A DNA stretch of 6,444 bases. Source: CAKZNE01 sp964485405 (GTDB lineage Bacteria > Bacteroidota > Bacteroidia > Flavobacteriales > Schleiferiaceae). The notes beneath the pieces were generated by a model. It saw only the letters and a list, made by a program, of their open reading frames with translations, did not search any database and was not told the origin of the DNA. The translations under genes and the position numbers were made by a program. Shown here piece by piece: positions 1 through 3,783 of the stretch (the first letter of the stretch is position 1; each line of letters starts with the position of its first letter). The stretch spans positions 1 through 6,444 of the forward strand of contig CAZAJG010000088.1 in the NCBI GenBank assembly GCA_964485405.1. The letters are read 5' to 3'.

Positions 1-70
1 ATTGGTAGACACGCCATCTTGAGGGGGTGGTGATCGCAAGGTCGTGCAGGTTCAAATCCTGTTCTGGGCA
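1..70 (+). tRNA. tRNA-Leu (anticodon GAG), 5' end cut by window edge
   Basis: This is the 3' part of a class II leucine tRNA. The anticodon stem is 14-18 paired with 26-30, with one T-G pair. The seven-base loop 19-25 carries the anticodon GAG at 21-23, which reads CTC and CTT leucine codons. A long variable arm follows (stem 32-35 with 40-43, loop GCAA at 36-39), as expected for tRNA-Leu. The T arm is 46-50 with 58-62 around the loop TTCAAAT. The 3' acceptor strand is 63-69 and the discriminator A is at 70. CCA is not encoded, since the next bases are CTTT. The 5' acceptor strand and the start of the D arm, about 15 bases, lie outside the window. The T-rich run from 72 may help end transcription, but no separate terminator hairpin is seen there. 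Confidence 0.95.
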
Positions 71-100
71 CTTTTTTCTTCTTATTTTATTATAGATTTT

Positions 101-141
101 CGGCTTTAGAGTTTAGGCATTTGTATAAAAAACAAAAGCCG
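101..141. repeat. Short inverted repeat CGGCTTT / AAAGCCG flanking a 27-nt spacer
   Basis: CGGCTTT at 101-107 is the exact reverse complement of AAAGCCG at 135-141. The second arm is also the left arm of the terminator hairpin at 135-163, so the two foldings exclude each other in any transcript that covers both. This may be only a leftover arm of an older terminator. Seven base pairs with a 27-nt loop is weak evidence for a functional structure. Confidence 0.35.
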
Positions 142-163
142 CTCCCATAAGGAAACGGCCTTT
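124..163 (-). terminator. Rho-independent terminator of the efflux operon
   Basis: Read on the - strand, an imperfect GC-rich hairpin (163-135) is followed by a T-rich tract (about 137-124, TTTTGTTTTTT). The arms pair AAAGCCG (135-141) with CGGCCTTT (156-163) with one bulged base. An inner TCC/GGA pairing (143-145 with 151-153) closes a small CATAA loop. It starts 24 nt past the lipoprotein stop codon, which suits termination of the operon. On the + strand it is followed only by TTTATC, so it would be weaker for transcripts coming from the tRNA side. Confidence 0.8.
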
Positions 164-186
164 ATCATTAACAGCTAATTTTAAAC

Positions 187-801
187 TTATAAGCTCTCTT
201 CTAGTTTACCACAGTTAAGCATGTGTTCTCCAAAATATGGATTTACCACTTCTGTGTTATCGCTAATCCAGTGTCCTCCTTCGTGGTTCATTGCCATTGG
301 GCAATGGTGTACATGAAGTCTTCCTTTACCTGCTCCCGTAGATTTAGCAAAAACATACATATTATGCGATAATGTATGGAAGTGATTTCTTTGCGTGTGC
401 TTATCTGCACTATCTGCAATACTCTGTACATCTCCTCTAAGGTCAGCCACCATAGCGTCAGATTCATGATCCAATAGTGCTAAAAACTCTGTAGCTGCCA
501 CTTGTGCATCTTCTCCATGAGATTCTACCAAAGCATCTTTAATTTTAAGGTAACCATCTAAAATGGCTTCTGCATGCTCTGGAGTAATGTCCTCATGGAT
601 ATCAACAGTTTTGGTAACCTTAGTAGATGGCTCCTCCTCTTTTACCGGTTCTGGAGCTACTTCTTCGGTAGTTGCTGTTTCTTCGCTCTCTGCCGGTGCT
701 GGAGAGTTGCATGCTGTAAAGGCAAATCCTAAGCTAATCGCCATAAATAAGCTTCCTAACTTTTTTGTACTTGTCATTGGTTGTTGTTTTAAATTAAACA
801 T
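187..801 (-). CDS. DUF3347-domain lipoprotein, probable periplasmic copper/silver-binding protein
   Basis: A predicted lipoprotein of 204 aa. A hydrophobic signal segment ends in FTAC (Cys31), followed by an acidic Glu/Thr/Pro-rich linker (about 34-66) and a DUF3347 domain (about 75-199). The domain is homologous to the tail of the adjacent adaptor. Shared residues include Cys167, Met169, Trp178, the NPYFG motif (187-191), Met194 and Cys197, with equal spacing between the two Cys residues in both copies. This copy also has many possible soft-metal ligands: His140, His142, His146, His163, His165, His166, Met171, His173 and His177. The start is uncertain. ATG at 801 lies 3 nt after the adaptor stop, but ATG at 777 (Met9) would place the lipidated Cys at residue 23, more usual for a signal peptide; neither has a clear Shine-Dalgarno site. 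It is the last gene of the operon. A metal-donor or scavenger role is inferred from domain and context; DUF3347 has no function that I know to be firmly established. Confidence 0.88.
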   Translation of the reverse strand: MFNLKQQPMTSTKKLGSLFMAISLGFAFTACNSPAPAESEETATTEEVAPEPVKEEEPSTKVTKTVDIHEDITPEHAEAILDGYLKIKDALVESHGEDAQVAATEFLALLDHESDAMVADLRGDVQSIADSADKHTQRNHFHTLSHNMYVFAKSTGAGKGRLHVHHCPMAMNHEGGHWISDNTEVVNPYFGEHMLNCGKLEESL

Positions 802-804
802 TTG

Positions 805-2547
805 TTATTGAATTGAATTGATGGTTAAAGTTGTTTCTCCACAGCCAAGCATAGACTGTCCGAAGTATGGGTTTTCAATAGGTTTAGTATAGCTGAGCCA
901 GCTTGCCCCTTTGTTTTGATCCGCCATGGGGCAATATTGAACAAAGACGGTTTTACTGAAAGAAACTGTTTTTGTGAGCTCTATCATTTCTTTTGATAGT
1001 TTGATGAATACGATTCGAGCCTTTTCTATATCTGAAGATTTCACAAGTTCTGCCGATAAACGCTCAATCTTATCCAGTGTTTCTTCATCTCCTAACCACT
1101 CTAAGGAGAGATCTTTTAAGCTTTGATTTAGTTCTTCACCTGTACTTAGGCTCAACTTATAGTTGTCTCTTGACAGTACTTCTTTCAAGCGTATATAGTC
1201 GCTCACCATTTGTTCCAATACCACAGAAGCTTTCTCTCGCTCTATAGTTTCTTTTTCAGCGCCTGCTGGAGGATTCATCATACTGGTTTTTCCGGCAAGC
1301 TGGGCTGCTGCATCAATACTAAAGGCTCCATGTATTGCTATCTCCTCTCCTTCTTTTAAACCTTCTTCTACGGTATAAGCTTCGCCCAAATCCGGCCCTA
1401 AAAGCACTTCTCTCATTTTAAAATGAACTCCCTTGTCTTCTTTTGTTTTAATGTAAACCAACGACCTTCTTCCTGTCCATAAAACTGCGGATTTGGGAAC
1501 GGTTAGCATTTGCTCTTTATCCTGAAGTACACTATGAATAGCGCCTGCAGCAAACATTTCTGGTTTAAGTTTTTTCTGGTTGTTTTGCACCGCCACTCTT
1601 ACTTTGGCTACCCTCGTTTTAGGGTTTATAACCGGATCAATAAAACTAACGGTAGCTTTAAACTTTTCACCAGGAAGCGACTCGACCGAATAGTCAATCT
1701 CATCTCCCAATTTGATCCATTGAAGATCGTGTTCATACGCTTCAAAAAGAATCCAAAGCTTGGATAAGTCCGCAATTTGAAATAGTGGATTACCTCGGTT
1801 TATATAATCTCCCTCCTTTACCATTTTAGCCAGCACTACTCCGTTAAAATCGGATAGTATGGGGAAGCTGCTTAGGATTTTTTTGGTTTCTAAAATTTCT
1901 TTGATTTGTCCTTCGGGTAATCTCCAGTTTCGTAGTTTTTGTTGCGCAGCTTTAAAAAGTGCGGGTTGCTCTTCTCTTATTTTATAAGCCTCTAACAACT
2001 CCTCTTGCGCAGTTACCAGCTCTGGAGAGTATAAATAAGCAGTAACCTGGCCTTTTTTAATAGCTTCCCCTTGGTAGTTTACCATGAGTTTTTCAATTCT
2101 TCCAGAAATATGAGAGGTTTGAGAATTGGTAAAACGTTCATCCGCTTCCACTTTTCCATTGAGATGGATCTTCCGAATGGGTTTTTTCATCTTTACCATT
2201 GCGGTTCTCACATCTGCCAACTGCATAGCTGTAGCCGACATTTTCACTTCAAGATTATCTCCTTCTGTATCGTCTCCATTTCCAGCAGGAATCAAATCCA
2301 TTCCGCAAATAGGGCAATCTCCCTTTGGTTGACGAATTTGAGGATGCATGGAACAGGTCCATTCCGTTTGAACTGTTTCTTCTGTATTTTCCGCACTATC
2401 CGTTTTTGAATTCTCTGAATTCCCGAAAAATAGCCATCCACCAAATACTCCTATTAAAAAAGTACCCAATGCTATGGATATTATGCTTTTTGATCCTTTG
2501 TTTGATCTCTTCTCCAAATCCTGTCTTTCTTGGTTCTGTGATTCCAT
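805..2547 (-). CDS. cusB: CusB-like RND efflux periplasmic adaptor with N-terminal heavy-metal-binding domain and C-terminal DUF3347
   Basis: Membrane fusion protein, 580 aa, linking the RND pump to the outer membrane channel. In order: a short cytoplasmic segment; one membrane anchor (about 21-41, no lipobox); an acidic linker; a heavy-metal-binding domain (about 62-90) with Cys65, Met67, His68, Cys78, Cys81 and Met83; the first lipoyl half (about 145-170); a CusB-type helical hairpin (about 175-224); the second lipoyl half and beta-barrel (about 230-340); a membrane-proximal domain (about 347-410); a linker containing MM; and a DUF3347 domain (about 438-570) with Cys539, Met541, Trp550, NPYFG 559-563, Met566 and Cys569. 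E. coli CusB is about 400 aa, so the excess is the two terminal modules. The ATG directly follows the TAG of the upstream TolC gene, so translation is probably coupled. The lipoprotein start at 801 is in the same frame, one codon after this TAA. The family call is firm; the Cu/Ag substrate rests on the pump. Confidence 0.95.
   Translation of the reverse strand: MESQNQERQDLEKRSNKGSKSIISIALGTFLIGVFGGWLFFGNSENSKTDSAENTEETVQTEWTCSMHPQIRQPKGDCPICGMDLIPAGNGDDTEGDNLEVKMSATAMQLADVRTAMVKMKKPIRKIHLNGKVEADERFTNSQTSHISGRIEKLMVNYQGEAIKKGQVTAYLYSPELVTAQEELLEAYKIREEQPALFKAAQQKLRNWRLPEGQIKEILETKKILSSFPILSDFNGVVLAKMVKEGDYINRGNPLFQIADLSKLWILFEAYEHDLQWIKLGDEIDYSVESLPGEKFKATVSFIDPVINPKTRVAKVRVAVQNNQKKLKPEMFAAGAIHSVLQDKEQMLTVPKSAVLWTGRRSLVYIKTKEDKGVHFKMREVLLGPDLGEAYTVEEGLKEGEEIAIHGAFSIDAAAQLAGKTSMMNPPAGAEKETIEREKASVVLEQMVSDYIRLKEVLSRDNYKLSLSTGEELNQSLKDLSLEWLGDEETLDKIERLSAELVKSSDIEKARIVFIKLSKEMIELTKTVSFSKTVFVQYCPMADQNKGASWLSYTKPIENPYFGQSMLGCGETTLTINSIQ
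807..821. repeat. Three tandem copies of ATTGA at the adaptor stop codon
   Basis: ATTGA occurs three times in a row at 807-811, 812-816 and 817-821. On the coding strand it encodes the last residues (NSIQ) and touches the TAA stop of the adaptor. Because the unit is 5 bp, gain or loss of a copy would shift the frame and change only the last few residues. It is a very short repeat and may be chance. Confidence 0.5.
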
Positions 2548-3783
2548 CTATTCGGATTTTGCAGTTAAATAATCTAAATGAGCAAGAGCCAAATGGCAAT
2601 CTTTTAAAGCGCTTACCCTCTCCATCTCATATTTTAGAACTTCCTCTTGTGTTCTTAATAATTCCACAAAGTTTTTACCTGAGTTGCTGTACTCTGCGCT
2701 CAGCAATTGAAGCAGTTGTTTGGTTTTTAGAATCTGCTCGGAAAACAAATGATAACGCTCTACACCTCTATCCCAATCGTAGTTGGAAACTTCATAAGCC
2801 GTGAGTAGTTTGTTTTGGAGATCTTCTTTTTTAAGATTCAGTCCTTCCGTTTTTAGCTCGGCCTCCTTTACCGCTGCATTATACTTGGATCTGAAAATGG
2901 GTAAGCTTACCGTAAATGCAGGCATTAGAGCATCACTGCCATTGCTTTCGGATGCGATAGAAGCGCTTTGTCCAATGAAAAAGTAGTTTATCCCTATTCC
3001 AAATTTGGGTAAACCGTTTTTCCGTGCTAGCTCTTGTTGCAGCTTGGAGGCATCCATTTTTTGCTCTAAACCTTTTATTTTAGGATTTTCGGTAACTAAA
3101 CTATCTACTCGGTAATTTTTGGACAGTAGCGGTAATTCTAAGGAAGTAGAATCAACCCTTATACGCTCTTCTTTACAATTGAGCAGCTCGCATAAACGCG
3201 TGTGTAGGGGTTTGGATTTATCTTTTAAAATAAGAATATCCGATTGATTGTGATCCATCATCAAATCCACCCGAATTACATCACTCATGGATGCCTTTCC
3301 ATTTGAAAAAGCAGAAGTAGTAAGCTTTTTATAGGATTCTAAAATTTTTTGGTTTTGTTCTTTTTGCTGGATGTGCTTCTGATTCTCCCATAACAAATAA
3401 TATGCGTTTTTAACCTGAAAAGAGAGATTGTTCTTAGCGTCTAAAAATGCCATGAACTTAGACTCAGCCAATAAAGTGTGTTGGTCTTTTTTAGTACTTA
3501 AAGTGCCAAACCAAGGAAACATTTGCATGAGGGAAACTCTAGCTCTTTGCGGGCCCAATCGAGTTTCAATAGGGTTTATAAAATAACCAAAGGATAAACT
3601 TGGGTCTGGTAATTTATTGACCTGCGTAACCTTCTCCAGCGCTATTTGGAAATCTATGTAAGCCGATTTTAGAGCTATATTTTCCTCTGCAGCTGCTTTG
3701 GGGCATTCTTTTAACGATTGTCCTTGCAGCACAGCACAACTCAATAGGAAGCCAGAAATCAATATGATTATCCTTTTATTCAC
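2548..3783 (-). CDS. TolC-family outer membrane efflux channel (CusC-like)
   Basis: Outer membrane channel component of the tripartite efflux complex, 411 aa. A signal peptide (about 1-22) probably has a cleavage region near LQGQS. LLSC at 13-16 could be read as a poor lipobox. Two outer-membrane-efflux repeats follow (about 30-210 and 225-405), rich in amphipathic helices. The segment LPDPSLSFGYF (58-68), the GPQ at 77-79 and MFPWFG (88-93) match what I recall from Bacteroidota metal-efflux channels, where this block follows the first helix. The start codon is GTG at 3783-3781. It is preferred because it gives the whole signal peptide, the next in-frame Met is past residue 80, and AGGA lies 5 nt upstream. 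The gene overlaps the pump gene by 8 nt and ends in TAG directly against the adaptor ATG. The family call is firm; the specific cusC name is less certain because channel sequences diverge quickly. Confidence 0.93.
   Translation of the reverse strand: MNKRIIILISGFLLSCAVLQGQSLKECPKAAAEENIALKSAYIDFQIALEKVTQVNKLPDPSLSFGYFINPIETRLGPQRARVSLMQMFPWFGTLSTKKDQHTLLAESKFMAFLDAKNNLSFQVKNAYYLLWENQKHIQQKEQNQKILESYKKLTTSAFSNGKASMSDVIRVDLMMDHNQSDILILKDKSKPLHTRLCELLNCKEERIRVDSTSLELPLLSKNYRVDSLVTENPKIKGLEQKMDASKLQQELARKNGLPKFGIGINYFFIGQSASIASESNGSDALMPAFTVSLPIFRSKYNAAVKEAELKTEGLNLKKEDLQNKLLTAYEVSNYDWDRGVERYHLFSEQILKTKQLLQLLSAEYSNSGKNFVELLRTQEEVLKYEMERVSALKDCHLALAHLDYLTAKSE

Noticed and set aside
71..100. Dedicated terminator for the tRNA gene
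   Set aside because: A T-rich run follows the tRNA at 72-77, but there is no separate GC-rich hairpin in front of it.
563..811. 82-aa open frame on the + strand with Ser/Gly-rich composition
   Set aside because: It is antisense to the lipoprotein signal and acidic linker. The Ser/Val richness is the mirror of Glu/Thr/Ala codons.
802..860. Internal promoter for the lipoprotein gene
   Set aside because: No convincing Bacteroidota-type TTTG / TAnnTTTG pair is seen on the - strand upstream of 801. The 3-nt spacing favours cotranscription.
2325..2804. 159-aa open frame on the + strand
   Set aside because: It lies opposite well-supported adaptor and TolC genes, shows no recognisable domain, and has the composition of an antisense shadow.
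3736..3783. Lipoprotein reading of the TolC-family signal peptide (LLSC at residues 13-16)
   Set aside because: Leu at the -2 position is a poor fit to the lipobox and the segment before the Cys is short. Cleavage near LQGQS fits a standard secretion signal better. It is not fully excluded.
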